DNA of 64,000 nt, taken from assembly GCF_026262505.1 (NCBI RefSeq), contig NC_067206.1, forward strand, positions 6,662,879-6,726,878. The letters are read 5' to 3'. Below the pieces are notes generated by a model that made no database searches, was not told where the DNA came from, and was given only the letters and a program-made list of their open reading frames with translations. Position numbers and translations under genes: made by a program. Within the stretch, counting starts at the first letter, position 1. Each line of letters begins with the position of its first letter. This DNA is from Trichomonas vaginalis G3. Taxonomy: Eukaryota > Parabasalia > Trichomonadida > Trichomonadidae. Shown one piece after another: positions 39,093-51,800 of this stretch.

Positions 39093-39295
39093 ATTCTCAT
39101 AAAGAGGTGTTTTGGCCATCGGCACTTTTTGTAACTGTGTTTCGTATGCTTGAGATGGGCAATAGCCCCTATTTTCTGAAAAAGGAACTGGAGCTTTTAT
39201 TTCAATAATTTGATCCAGTTTTTGTCTTAAAATTTCCACTCCATTACGCGGAAAATCTTTGCTGTAAGGTTCAAAAACACTTAATGGTTGTGTGT
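39093..39295 (-). pseudogene. 5' part of host gene interrupted by element B
   Basis: Minus-strand frame from the 49-bp repeat block to the insertion point (LSVFEPYSKDFPRNGVEILR, ending MAKTPLYEN). It begins with the other copy of ATTCT (39093-39097). No start codon is seen because the frame closes in the tandem repeat upstream, so the gene lacked an intact 5' end here or has another layout. Pairs with 16848-17197. Confidence 0.5.
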
Positions 39296-39463
39296 GATCT
39301 TAGCAACAAGATCTGAGGAAGTAGATTTGAGAGTCGAGAGTTTAGATCTTAGCAACAAGATCTGAGGAAATAGATTTGAGAGTCGAGAGTTTGGATCTTA
39401 GCAACAAGATCTGAGGAAGTAGATTTGAGAGTCGAGAGTTTAGATCTTAGCAACTAGATCTGA
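39296..39463. repeat. 49-bp tandem repeat (3.4 copies)
   Basis: Units at 39296, 39345, 39394 and a partial one at 39443, each GATCTTAGCAACAAGATCTG-type followed by GAGAGTCGAGAGTTT. The period is not a multiple of three, so it is not coding. Confidence 0.7.
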
Positions 39464-41293
39464 GAGTTTTATCATTTCCGGCATATTGGGCCGAAAAGGA
39501 GTGATCCGCGTAAGTATGAAAAAAAGTGAATTTTGTTGTATGGTGTTTTTTATTATATCCGTTTCTCTCACAATTTTCAATAAATATTATTGTTCAAACG
39601 GAAATATAAATAAACAATTCAAAAATAAAAATGTAAATGTAAATTGAAAATGTATTATAAACATGCTAAAAAGCGTATATTTTAAACTTAAAGGAAAAAT
39701 AAAATTCGTAAAAATGAGCATGATGTTTGATAAGGGAGTTTCATTTTTTTTTCAAAAAAATTAAGGAACTTAAATTGAGATTATCAGGCTATGTAGTGGT
39801 ATTTTTACGATCTGACTGCAGAAATCGAATCAGCGAGACCCGAAGATTCATATTCCGCCGGAAAAATAGGGTTTCGAGGCGTAGATAGGGATAAAAAGAT
39901 GCTTTAAGAAGATCTCAGTAGAAATATGATTTATAAGAGGATATAGGTCAGGATATAAGATTATGAAAATTGAAGAAGTGAATTATCAAGATGTATTTAT
40001 GAGTAAACTATATTGTTTTAAGCTATCTAAATCTGTTTTGATATAAATTAAAGCGTATACTTATGCAAAATGCGAAATTTAAATTAATACTTTTTTTTGC
40101 TATTTGGACACAAAGCTAACAATCCATCCAATAAATGACGTATACCTAGCGAGATGAAGCATTTTAACATGAAAGACAAGAAAATCTGATTACTTGTGTT
40201 GAAAGTTTCTGTATTTCGTCTTCTTCCAAACACAGCGTTCAGATGCAGAAGAAAATGCAGCCGTAATGACGCAAAAAGACACTAAAATAAATTGGAGAAT
40301 TTCTGTAAAGTTTTTACTGAGCTTTGTTATTGAACCCGAATTTGTTGCTGAGTGACAGGATATTAAATCTACGACATTCATGAGTAATTGTTATCAATTT
40401 GTCAATAAATTATGTTGAAGATGGTTTAAATGTCTTCGAAGGCATGAAATTAGATCCTAAATCTGTTTGAGTTAATAAAAGAGAACAAATGTTGAAAGAG
40501 TTGTCATATTGCCTACAAAATTTTCAAACATTTGCATTGAGACAATGTGAAAAAATGATGTCCAAAATACCTTTACTAAAATATTTTTAATTTGAATCAT
40601 AACAAGGAAAAACAATAATGGCAGAATAAGAAAAAAAAACAAAGATGTTATGATTTGAACAGTTGCCTTTTAGATTCAAAAAGAGCATAGTTCCCAACCA
40701 CTACACTACCTTCCTTTCCCATAAAAAGCTGAATAATTAGTATTTAATGAATTCTCCAGCTTGGGGATTTGCGGCTTTTCCAAAATCTGTTATGATAGTT
40801 CTATATAGCAATTGATATATAATATGTTTTTTATAATCAAATAATTTTTTAGTCCAGATAAATTTTTTAAAATTTCAAAGTCTTTCCATTCTACTAACGC
40901 TCTTCACATCCATATTCTTTACCATATATGTAATATAACGCCTTATTTTAATTCCCATGTTTACGATTTATTTGTCGAAAAACTGTCTTGTCCATTAACA
41001 TCTCGGAAAAATTTTCGACTTTTTGAATGGCCGTTTTCAAGATCTCAAAAACTGTGGGATATTTTTTACAAAGCTAATCGACATTTATTTACCACATATA
41101 TGTACTATACAATGCACCTGGTTTCATCGAATTTTTACCGTCAGTTTTCTCGTGAGACTACCTTTTCCTAAAGTGAAAACAATTTTCCAAATTGACTTCC
41201 TTAATTTCAGAAAAAAAAACATTAATTCATAATGAAAAACATATCTTTATGGCTACGCATTGTTTTAGATGTAAATGTCCATTAATATTATTA
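39464..41293. other. AT-rich non-coding, one tRNA-like piece
   Basis: No convincing genes. Minus-strand 40641-40720 has A-box-like TAGTGTAGTGGTTGG and B-box-like GTTCAAATC at tRNA spacing, but the T arm does not pair, so it looks like a tRNA-derived relic. The rest is featureless. Confidence 0.45.
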
Positions 41294-42871
41294 TCAAATA
41301 CGAAGCTCCGGCTGCTTTTTTATTTTTATTCCATAATTCTCAATGAAGTACTCTATTCCATTGATATTTGCGCCGTATGAAATAAGAAGTTCAGCTGTTT
41401 CTTTACTTCTATAAAGTGCTGCATATTTAAGAGCAGTATATCTAAAATTATTTTGTTCGTTGATATTTGCACCATGTAAAATAAGAAGTTCTGCTAGTTC
41501 TTTGTAATTATAACGTGCTGCAAAATGAAGAGCGGCTTGTCCAAGATTATCTTTTTCATCGACATTTGCACCATGTAAAATAAGAAATTTGGCCATTTCT
41601 TTGTTTTTATTGCCTGCTGCATTAAGAAGAGCAGTATGTATAAAATCATCTTTTTCATTGATATTTGCACCATTTGAAATAAGAGGTTCGGCTGTTTCTG
41701 TACTATTATAAAGTGCTGCATAATGAAGAGCGGTTTTCCCATATCTATCTTTTTCATTGATATTAACACCATGTGAAATAAGAAATTCGGCCATTTCTTT
41801 GTTATTATATATTGCTGCATCATGAAGAGAAGTTAGTCCATCATAATCTTTTTTATTGAAATTTGCACCATGTGAAATAAGAATTTCAGCCATTTCTATG
41901 CTACAATAACGTACTGCATAATAAAGAGCAGTTTTTCCAATATCATTCTTTTCATTGGTAATTGCCCCGTGTTTAAGGAAATATTCGCAAAGTGATGGAA
42001 TATTGAACTTTGTTGCATAAACAAAGTTATTGCTTATATCATTTGTTTGATCGAAATAAACTAAAATTGATTCAAGATTGTTATACCATTCGCAGCATGT
42101 TAAATTAATTTTTATATTGTATTCATTCATCAAGAATGTAACAAAATCAATGTTGTGTGATATAATTGCATATTCCATGCATCTTTCATCTGGTTTTCGA
42201 TATTTCAAACATTCACTCATGATCTCTGGATTTCCTCCTAAAAATGAAAGTTGTAGACATTTTTGAGTTATTTCTGAGTTAAATTTTGTTCTTAAAAATT
42301 TGAAACAATCAACAGCTCCATGGTAACAACATAATTCAAGTAATGAATAATCTTCGTAAGGATATGGATATAAAGCACTTTCAAGTTTTTGATTGTTATG
42401 AAATTCATCTCTCTCCGTAAATGCAATGAAATTTTCTAGGTCATTATACATAATTGCTCTGTATATTGTATTCTCTCTATGAATATCCAGATTTTCAACA
42501 TTCATTTTTTCGAAAGCATAAAATTTTTCTAATTTAATTCCATATACTTTATAAAACAGGTGTTTTGAAATACTTTTAATATTTCTGACCTCTGTAACAT
42601 TATATTCATCATATATATGTTTAGCAAGTTCCAAATATGATTTTGCATTGCGGTTTTTATATGGGATGATATTTAAAATGTCCTTTATAACAATTTCGGC
42701 AAGATATTTCTTTGAATTAATCAATTATGTCTTTATCAATTTGTAAATCGATTTTAAATTTTCTTCATTTTCCGTTTTCAGTTGATACAAAGCATTATAC
42801 AAATCGATCTGATGTTTGCAGATACTTCGTAATTCACTGTATGAATTTGGATTCATATCACGATCGTACAT
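41294..42871 (-). pseudogene. DUF3447-type ankyrin protein with one early stop
   Basis: Trichomonad ankyrin family: head MYDRDMNPNSYSELRSI at 42871, DUF3447-type middle (SYLELAKHIYDEYNVTEV; LELCCYHGAVDCFKFLRTKF), then nine 33-residue ankyrin repeats (TALHYAALYNSKETAELLIS type). The head frame meets a stop just upstream of 42724, a codon usually Lys/Glu in relatives; from 42724 to 41294 the frame stays open (476 residues). An inner start could still make a shortened protein. Host family; cytosolic protein-interaction scaffold presumed. Confidence 0.75.
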
Positions 42872-43376
42872 TAAAAAAATATTTAGACTAATCAAAAATT
42901 TAAATGCTATATACCTGTATTTTACCCTATGAAAAATCTATAACCATATAAATTGAAAATTCATATAGCATATGTTTGAAAATTATTAGGGCAAAGTAGT
43001 ATTGCTCCTCATACGCTCTACTACCACTCTCTGATCCACAAAGTGTCAGGTATGCAAATTTGGTCGAACTGGGCAATATTCCTTACGATGTCTCTCAATC
43101 AATGAAAGACCTCACATGGTTTCGACTTAAAGCACTTTTACTACTCTTTCCTAGTTTCTAAAGGACCTAGGATTCTGTAATTTTTCGAATTGAACAGAGT
43201 TCTTCCGATGTTTCTCAATGATTGAGAGTTTTAGGAAGAACTCTGATCTCGTGTAATGTATATGTGGTATTTGTTCCTCAAAATATCGAGAGAACTCGTC
43301 TGTAATTCGCTTAAGCAGAAGTTATGTGAGATTAAATCCACAAAATCCAGCACAAATTAATGCAGATATCATTTTC
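42872..43376. other. Spacer with unmatched insert-like segment
   Basis: From about 43000 to 43375 a segment of more balanced composition with a hairpin (AGAGTTCTTCC ... GGAAGAACTCT) precedes the ankyrin relic and replaces the expected gene head. Origin not recognised. Confidence 0.35.
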
Positions 43377-44413
43377 TGGCTATATAACATTGTTCGAAAG
43401 TGCAATGTTTCTATTAATTCATTTGAAGATGCACTTAACGTTCTCAAAAGTTACAAAAGAGTTCTTAAACTTAAATCATCTGGTAGCCTAATTGACTTTT
43501 TATATAAATACAAGACAGAATGCATTACAAATTCCCAAGAAAGCTCGAATTTCCAAACCAAAACCAATAAGTACAAAAATGAAAATAATAAACATGATCA
43601 ATTAGAAAATGAAATCTTAACACTTAAAAATGATAATGACAAATTACGTCAATCAATCGATTTGCGAAAATTTCTGAATTACGTTCTAATTCTAATTTTG
43701 ATACAGTTTACAATTTCCTTAAACAACTTTCAGATGAAGGCGATAAACTGAAAATGTCAATTTCGTGTGCAGTTGGATTAAGTGAAAAGAGAGATGAATA
43801 TGAATACACTCCACTTCTTCAAGCATGTAATAAAGGAGATCTTGAATTGACAAAATCTCTTATTGAAAGAGGTTGTGCTAGAGATGCAATTGATAAAAAT
43901 GGAAATAATTGTTTGTTTAATGCAGCATTCAAAGGACATCTTGTAATTGTAAAATATTTAGTTGAAAATGGTATTGACAAAAATTATAGAGATAACAACG
44001 ATGAATTTAGTGCAATTCTTTAGGCATCAAAATTTAGTTATCTTTCAATAGTTAAGTATCTTGTTTCAGCTGGTGCAGATCCAGAAATGAAAGATTTTAA
44101 TGGATTTTCTCCAATATTTGCTGCATCATCAGAAGGTTATCTTGAAATTGTTAGACATCTCTCAGAATGTGAATGCAATAAAAATGATAAAAACAAAAAT
44201 GGTAGCTCTTCCCTTCATTTGGCAACTATAGAAGGACACTATTTAGTTGTTGAATATCTCGGATTAATTGGAGCAAATCTTAATGCTGAAGACAAAAAAG
44301 GAAAAACACCTCTGGACTATGCAAAAGAAAGACGAAATGAAAATGCCCAGTATAAAAAGATCTTTTATTTTCTTTCTAAATTAGGAGCAAAATATAGTAA
44401 CCAATTATTTTAA
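43377..44413 (+). pseudogene. Coiled-coil-head ankyrin gene, 5'-truncated and broken
   Basis: Paralogue of 8357-9777. It starts within the head (LYNIVRKCNVSINSFEDALN), then coiled coil, then ankyrin repeats with a frame change near 43670 and a stop at 44023 (FSAIL), and continues to 44413. The DNA upstream of 43377 is unrelated. Host pseudogene. Confidence 0.7.
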
Positions 44414-45050
44414 AAAGTAAAGCATCTAAATTCAACAATTTTGTGATCCTTTTTATGAGTGATTTTAAAATTAGAATTATCATTATTTTCGATTCTATTG
44501 CCAAAAACATTCCATCTTACCACTTTATTTTAATAGCAGAAAAGTAAAACAGCCATATTAGGTACTATACAGTGATTTATATTTATTTTTCCTGACCAAA
44601 TATATTAACTTTTGACCTTAGAATATTGGGATAGAAAGCTTATGTGTCAAAAAAATTGAGAGAATGTCAGAGAGTGGTAAATTTATGTGACAGGAGTGAA
44701 GAATAAGATTTAAATTTTTAAAAAAAGTTCATCTCTCATTTGCATCTTTATGTCATTATTCCTTATGAAGTTTCATTAAAAAAAAGTTTAAAAAATTATA
44801 ACATTTATAAAATATTAAAATAAAATGTGACGCATTATTGTTGCATGCTAAGATCAGTCATAATGTAAACCTCTCAATTTTATTGTCGTGGGAAGTATCT
44901 CAATTCCTTCAAAAAAATTGAAAAACTATTTAATTTTAAAAATATAATACTTTTAATTAGTTACTTAATTGGAGATATTTTTAAAAAATCACTTTTGATA
45001 ATACTTTTGAGAACTTTAATTAAAAAAATATATTCAAAAATATCCAGGAT
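44414..45050. other. AT-rich spacer, nothing recognised
   Basis: Low-complexity AT with no ORF, RNA or repeat signal apart from the hairpin array that follows. Confidence 0.5.
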
Positions 45051-45376
45051 ATCAAGAGGGAATTGTTCCTTATGAGGTATATAGTTATGATGTATACCTC
45101 ATAAGGAACAATTCCCTCCTTAAAATGAGAAAACTTGTTCGAAATTGTTTATCATTTCGAACAAGTTTTCTCGTTTTTAATAAGAAACTAAAGGCTATGA
45201 GGCACTGATTATATATTAGTGCCTCACAGCCTTTAGTTTCTAATAGATAGCTGGGAAACTTTCTCCAAATGATAAGTTATTCAGAGAAAGTTTCCCAGCT
45301 ATCAAGAGGGAATTGTTCCTTATGAGGTATATAGTTATGATGTATACCTCATAAGGAACAATTCCCTCCTTAAAAT
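45051..45376. repeat. Array of five long hairpins
   Basis: H1 45057-45117: two perfect 25-bp arms, 11-nt loop. H2 45127-45172: 19-bp arms, 8-nt loop. H3 45184-45240: 23-bp arms, one mismatch that would be U-G in a minus-strand RNA. H4 45246-45303: 20-bp arms, 18-nt loop. H5 45307-45367: identical to H1, 250 bases on. H1/H5 sit in a 76-bp direct repeat (45051-45126, 45301-45376). No coding sense. May be transcribed hairpins, a multi-hairpin end of a transposon, or a small-RNA locus. Confidence 0.85.
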
Positions 45377-45811
45377 CGTAGACATTTTTATACTTATTAA
45401 TCAACCATTCAAAATCATATTCCTCTGAAAAGTTATTTTATTAAAAATTTAGAATTTTAATAAATATAGGGTTTGAATTTCATACAATACCTATATATTT
45501 TCAATAATGGAATTTGAAAACCATTCTCAAAAGTTCTCAGAAAACCTTTTTTTCATTAATTTTAAGAAATCTGAGTATTAAATTAAGTGATAAATTCGTT
45601 TGACACTACTTTAATTTTTAAATTCAAAAAATTATATGTGCTTCTTAAAATGACTCAAAAAAATTTTATTATAAAATAATATATAATATTAAAAATCCCA
45701 CAACATTTTTTTACTTTACATAATCGTACTTCCTCGACGATTAATTTCCACTCAATTTCTATCGTTGACCGAACTTAGCATGCAACATTATAAAATAAAA
45801 ATTAAAATGAA
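45377..45811. other. AT-rich 3' flank of the RasGAP gene
   Basis: Nothing recognised; non-coding between the hairpin array and the stop of the large gene. Confidence 0.5.
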
Positions 45812-48800
45812 TTAAATTTTTTCAGTCAAATTACTTAAGATTTGTTTTGACTGATCATAAGGAATTGGTTTGTTCTTGACCTCATTGTATATCTGTGCTA
45901 CAACTTTGTGAACCAAATTCCTCTGCTTCGGGAATGAAGCTATTTTGCCGAACTCCAAAATCTTCAAATTATCATGTATCAATCGCAAAATGTTTCTTCT
46001 CTCCAACAACTGGTAACCGTTGAAGCAACCGAATGCTTCTGGATTCTTTTCGATGTAACTCTTGACAACTTCGAAAACTTCGTCTTTGTTGGGGTTACGC
46101 ATGAATGATGTGAATGAAATTGCTGCAATTGTTGGCCAATCTTCCTCTGAGTAATCGAATTCTTTAACAAATTGTGCTAATTCTGGTTTGTATTGGACTG
46201 CCAAAATTGCCATAGATTTGTCACTTTCGCAAAGGTTGATGATCATATCTTCACAAACACCTGTTTCGTCGTATGCTGCAGCAACCATTGCAAGCGAATT
46301 GAATGGACGCTCTGACAGAGGAAGATCTGTGACTGCTTCGATTTCCTTAGAGTTTGGAATTTGCAAGAGTAGTTCAACGGATTCAACTGTTGCAACGTGG
46401 TTAAGCAAAATCAGTGCTGAATGTGCTGATGTAGTACTAAGCATTGTTATTGCTGCCAATGTCAAATATGCTTTGATGTTGTCGTTGAAGTCAAGGAGAG
46501 AGAAAGAATAGCACAAAACATGGTTGTTGTCATCAGGACCGAATGGAATAACTTGCAGAATCAACTTGACGAGATTATCTGCTTTTCCATCATTGTACAA
46601 TGCGGAACAGAAGACAACACCGATGTAGTTAGAAACAGATCCCAATGTCTTGTCAAGTTTCTCTTCGAATTTCTTGTAAATCTTTGACTTGATTTCGTTC
46701 AATTCCAATGTTGACAAGATTTGGGAAATGATTCTAGCCATTCTTACTAATTTGCTTGCCCAGCCTTCGAACTCTGGCTCGTTTGGCTCAGAGTACAAAG
46801 TGACGACGTCGTTGATCATTTGTGACGCGTCTTTGTTTGAATGTAGAGTGAGCATTGCCAAAAGATTGTTCAAGAGTTTGGAAATATCCAATCTTTGTTG
46901 CTGCGTGAACATTCCACGCATTATGATGATCTTGAACAACAATTCAGGAACTTGCTCTGTAACAAAAGCATCTGCCATCAAAAGAGAGTGAAGAGCATTG
47001 CGAGAAAACTCTCCAGAATCGAAGTTATCAACCCAATATTTAGATGCAAATGGTGGATTTAATTGGGCAATGAAGTTAATTAAATGGAGAGCTTCTGTTG
47101 ATCTTTCTTTTGTCTTGTCTTTCTCTTTGTCTTGTTCGTAATTTTCGTTCAAATCCTTGTCCATTTCCCTGAGAATTCCAAACAAATAAGACATGTTTTC
47201 TGGTTGATGGAACTGAGACCAAATCAATGTATTGAAGACATTCTGCATGGAAGTAATAGAGAAATAGAACTTGATGATTTTGTTGAGCATCTTCTCATCC
47301 AACTTAGATTTGACTAAGTTATTAACCCATGGACCTAAGAAAGGAATTGTGTCAGTGATTGAATCACTTGGAAGTTTAGCTGTCATCTTGAAGAACTCGT
47401 TCAAAAATCCAATTGTTGCATTGAGATTTGATTGTGCCAAGTCAAAAGAAAGACTTAAAACAACTGATCTGCAGTTCGGAGGAATCAAATGCTCTGGACA
47501 TTCAGCTGGATCGTATGTTCTACTGAAATCAAAGCTCATGTAAGTAGAATTGACCAATTGCATGGCTGCGTAATTGAGCGCGATGTCGTGTTCGCTTGAA
47601 ATCAACGAAGCGAAAGCGATGTTTAACAAGAGCCACTGAACAGAAGATTTCTCAACGGCAACAGCCCCTTCAGTAGATTGTTTCTGGTTCGCTCTGCTGA
47701 CAGCAGCAACTAACAACGAGTAGAGATTCGATCCTTCCGTTGTCTGGAGACTGATGTTTGATGTGACGTACTGGAAAGTGAATCCGTCCTGGCTTGGCTG
47801 CAAATTACGAAGTGCATCAAACAAATAAACAGAAATGGAGAAGCACTCGAAAGGAAGATTGGAAAAGTTCTTCATAACTTGAATTGATTTGTTATGAAGA
47901 CGTACATATACTTGGTTGTTGTCGTATCTCGCTGTATGGATTGATTCAACAGGTGTGAATGTTTCCAATGCATCTACTTCGAGTGATGGCATTCCTCCCA
48001 GTAGTTCTGTAAGTTGCTGTTGTGTCTTTGCGAAAATAACTTTCTTGAAATTATATTTCGCAGAACAATCTGCAAGGAAATTACAGAAATTGTCACATGG
48101 AGTGACAATAATTACTCCTTGGAGTTTGGATAATACTCCTTGTGCCATTTCAAGGTACTTTGCTACTTGGCTTGGCTTGATCCATTGAGATTTGTCGAAA
48201 ACTCTGAAATCAGCCAAAATGTAAAAGTTTTGTGTGCAAAGTTTGAGGATCTTGAAAACATGGTAAAAGATAACATTCGGATCACTGATTCTAGGCAGTT
48301 TGGAATTGATCAGATGGTACAAAACAACAGATTCGCTCGGAGGCTTTATTGATTTGTAGAACCATATATTCATGTCATTCAATGGTTCACCTTTGAAATC
48401 GTTTTTGAGGAATTTCTCAAGTGCTGGAGTATTTCCTGGTGTTTGCGATGTTGCCTTTGGTGCTTCTTTGTTCTGGTTCTGTTTAACAGTCTTTACAATT
48501 GAGTTTAATTTCTCTGCGGACTTCTTAAGAGGATCACCATCAGGTAATTCAGCAATTTTCGTTTCAAGTTGTCTTCTGATGTCAGAGAAATCTCCTTCCA
48601 AAACTCCGATGACTTTTTTAGTGTCTACTTTCACTTCTTCGAACTGTGCGTCCTTTAAATCGGTGTCAATCAATTCCTGGATTGCTTTCTCAAATGATGT
48701 ATGTACTTCAGCGGCAATGTCATTGAAAACAATCATATGGTCGCCTTTTTCATTCAATGAACCTTTTGTTGCACTTGCCATCAAAATGACGGAAATAGTA

Positions 48801-51800
48801 AGCAAACAAGCGCGTGGTTCTTCAGGTAACATCGGTGGCAATCCAACTAACGCTGTGACAGAGAAAGCAGGTAAAATAAATCTCAAGAAAACGAAACCGA
48901 AAACAATGTGAATTCCCAATCCATCGAACACCTCATTGATTCTCTTATAAAGAATCTGAATGACTCTGACAATGGCCAATGGTATTGACTTGAGTGCAGA
49001 AAGAATTGTATCAATGGCTTTTCTTAAAACACCTCTGAAATTCTTTCTGTTTTGTTCGATGTCTTGTCCTTCAGGTAATTTCGCGGGATTGATCTGGTAA
49101 TGGACACCTCTTTCAGCTTCGGCGATGACGTTATTGAATAAAGGCCTCAAATGGTTCGTCATCCACGTTTGGCCGAATAATCTTGGGAAATGTCCGACAG
49201 CTCTTGAAGCAACACCATTTCCTCTGAAGATTGCGTTCTTTGAGGCTTCGTGTGCTGATTTCAGTTCCATTTTGATCATGAAATCCATGAGCTCATAATG
49301 GATATCTCTTGAAACGGCTGCTTCAAGGAGATTTATACCTACTGCTTCTGCTCTTGAGAAAGGAACTAAGTCCATGAGTGTTTCTATGAGCTGGAATCGA
49401 GTTTCGAACAAAACATCAATCAAATCTTGAGGATGATCTGATTGGTCAGTGGGCGGTTGAACAGGTTCTGGCTTTTTAAGGACAGAAGCAACGGCCAAAA
49501 TGAAAGTTGTTCTGATTAATTTGGAACTTGCCATACAATCAGAGATACCATGGATGATACCGATGTTTATGTTGTTCCTGAACAAGGCTGTTAACATCTG
49601 TTGTATCTCTGTCTTCAGTTTTGGCTGTGCTTTCAAAATTGTTGTCGCAATGTTGACGAAGAACTTGAATTTCTCGATGTACTGCGGTTCACTGAAATCA
49701 AGTCCATCCAATAGTTTGGTCAATGCATCAAGAAGAACGGTTGTTGCATTCTTTGAGGCTAATGAGAAATCTGGCTTGGATAACCACCATCCTAATGAGT
49801 TTGTCATTGTTCTTCTGGCATTGGCATCAACGGAATTGGAGTAATGAGACATTACAGCAACAATTAAGTGAGCACATAAGATATGGAAGTCAGTGATTGA
49901 GACAAGGTTGCAGTAGCCTGTGAAATCCATCGTGAGCTTTGTAATGGCCGATGAATCTATAGGTGTTTCGTAGTAAAATGGCTGACGAAGGAGATTTCGG
50001 AGAACTTTCATGGCGTTCTTGATGTAGATGTTGTTCTCTGGAGTGACATTGAATACTCCTGGTGTTGTTTGCATCTTATCGATCGTTTCTTGGATTAATT
50101 TAGTGATCTGCGGATAAAATGCTGGCAACAACGATGTTGGAAGACAATCGACGGCCATTTGTCCGACAAATTCACCCTCCTTTAAAAATGTGTGTGCAAA
50201 GTCAACAACTTTGGAATGAGCCTGTAACAAAAGTGCCATCAAAATGGAGAAACAGTTTGGTAACTCATCGTGGAGAATGGAGACTGGCTTGTTGACCTTG
50301 CGTTCTGTTGTATCTGGACGTTTTAGTTCTGGAGCAATGACGTGTAGAACGGCAAGGAAGTATGAATAAATCGTATTCCAGGCAGTTTGTATGCCGCTGG
50401 AAGGATTCTTGACGAGGATAAGAGACTTTACGAAATACGGATCCATGGCTTGTATTGACGATCTGTTCTTGCAGTTAGTTACTAAAGTTTGATAAGCTTC
50501 TAACGGCATTGTTACAGATTCGTAGTTTCCGGCTTGGTGGAGGATGTTAAGCATCTCGTTGATGATGGATATGGCCATCTTTGTTACGTCCGATGACGCT
50601 GAAGTCATCAAAGACAATGCGATAATTTCAAAGTGGTTTAAGATAGATCTGACGTCTGTTCTCTTCAAGAAATCTTCACTACCTTCTACGCCTTGCTCGG
50701 GAATCGCGCAGAATACGAATTGAGCTAATTTGAACGTAACATCAGGAATGTAGTCAGTAAATGTCGATGTTTGGTAGAGGGATGAGATAATAAACAAACT
50801 TGAGATCGAAGTAGTGATATTAAGTATGTATTGCCACATTTGATTATCTCGGACTAATGTATCGAGTCTTTCTGGCTCGAAGAACTTTAGTAAGGCTATG
50901 CATAGTTGGTAGATGTTATTGTTGTATGCAGCTGTGATAATTGATTGCATAATTGTGTGGTCTCGGCGCATAATTGTTTCCATGAAGTCAGGATTAGAAA
51001 TAAATCCCTTGAAAAGGAATCTCATGTATTGGCAATCTTGTTTTTGCTTTGTCATGAGCTCGATACAGTTGATTGTCGATTTAATAATTTCATTCGGAAT
51101 TTCTATCCTTGTTCTGTGCTTGCAGAGCCTAGAGATGAATTTGCAGAACAAGGCGCCCTTCGTGGGAACAATAGATTGAAGAAGCATGTTAAGGAAAGTG
51201 ATAATAAACGTTTCTTTGTCGTAGAAGAACAAAGCTAAGCCAAAGTTAACGAAAATGATCTTCTGGATACGTGGCTTGGCCTCAAGAATCTTCTTCATGG
51301 CTCTTTCGCAGTAACTTAATACGGTTGTGAAAATTTTTGACGTCATTTCTCCGAAAACTTGGAGTTTCTGTGTTTCGGAGACGAGCAAGAAGCCAGCGTT
51401 GAGGGCGGACAGGTAAGTTTCAATTGTGGAGGTAACGCTGTCAGCTCTTTCGAAGCATGTCGTAATTAATTCGAAATCTTGGTTAAATTTTCCACTCATT
51501 ATGTCAACTGGAACGGTAAGGAAGGTGGAGCATCGTGCCATGAATGGTATATTGTTGGATTTCTTGTCCCAATGCTGTAAAGTATCGAGTAATTTGTCAA
51601 CTGGAGCAATTTTCTGCTTTTGTTGGAAAGCAGCGTAGAATTCATATGACGCTGACATGACGGCGAAAGAAAACATGTCAACGATCACTTGAGATACAAC
51701 AACTCGGCAATTATCGGGTATTGATGATGAATCTTGAACTGCGGGTATTAAATGCTCCAAAGAATGGGCTAGCGATTCGATATTTGAGGATAAGTAAATA

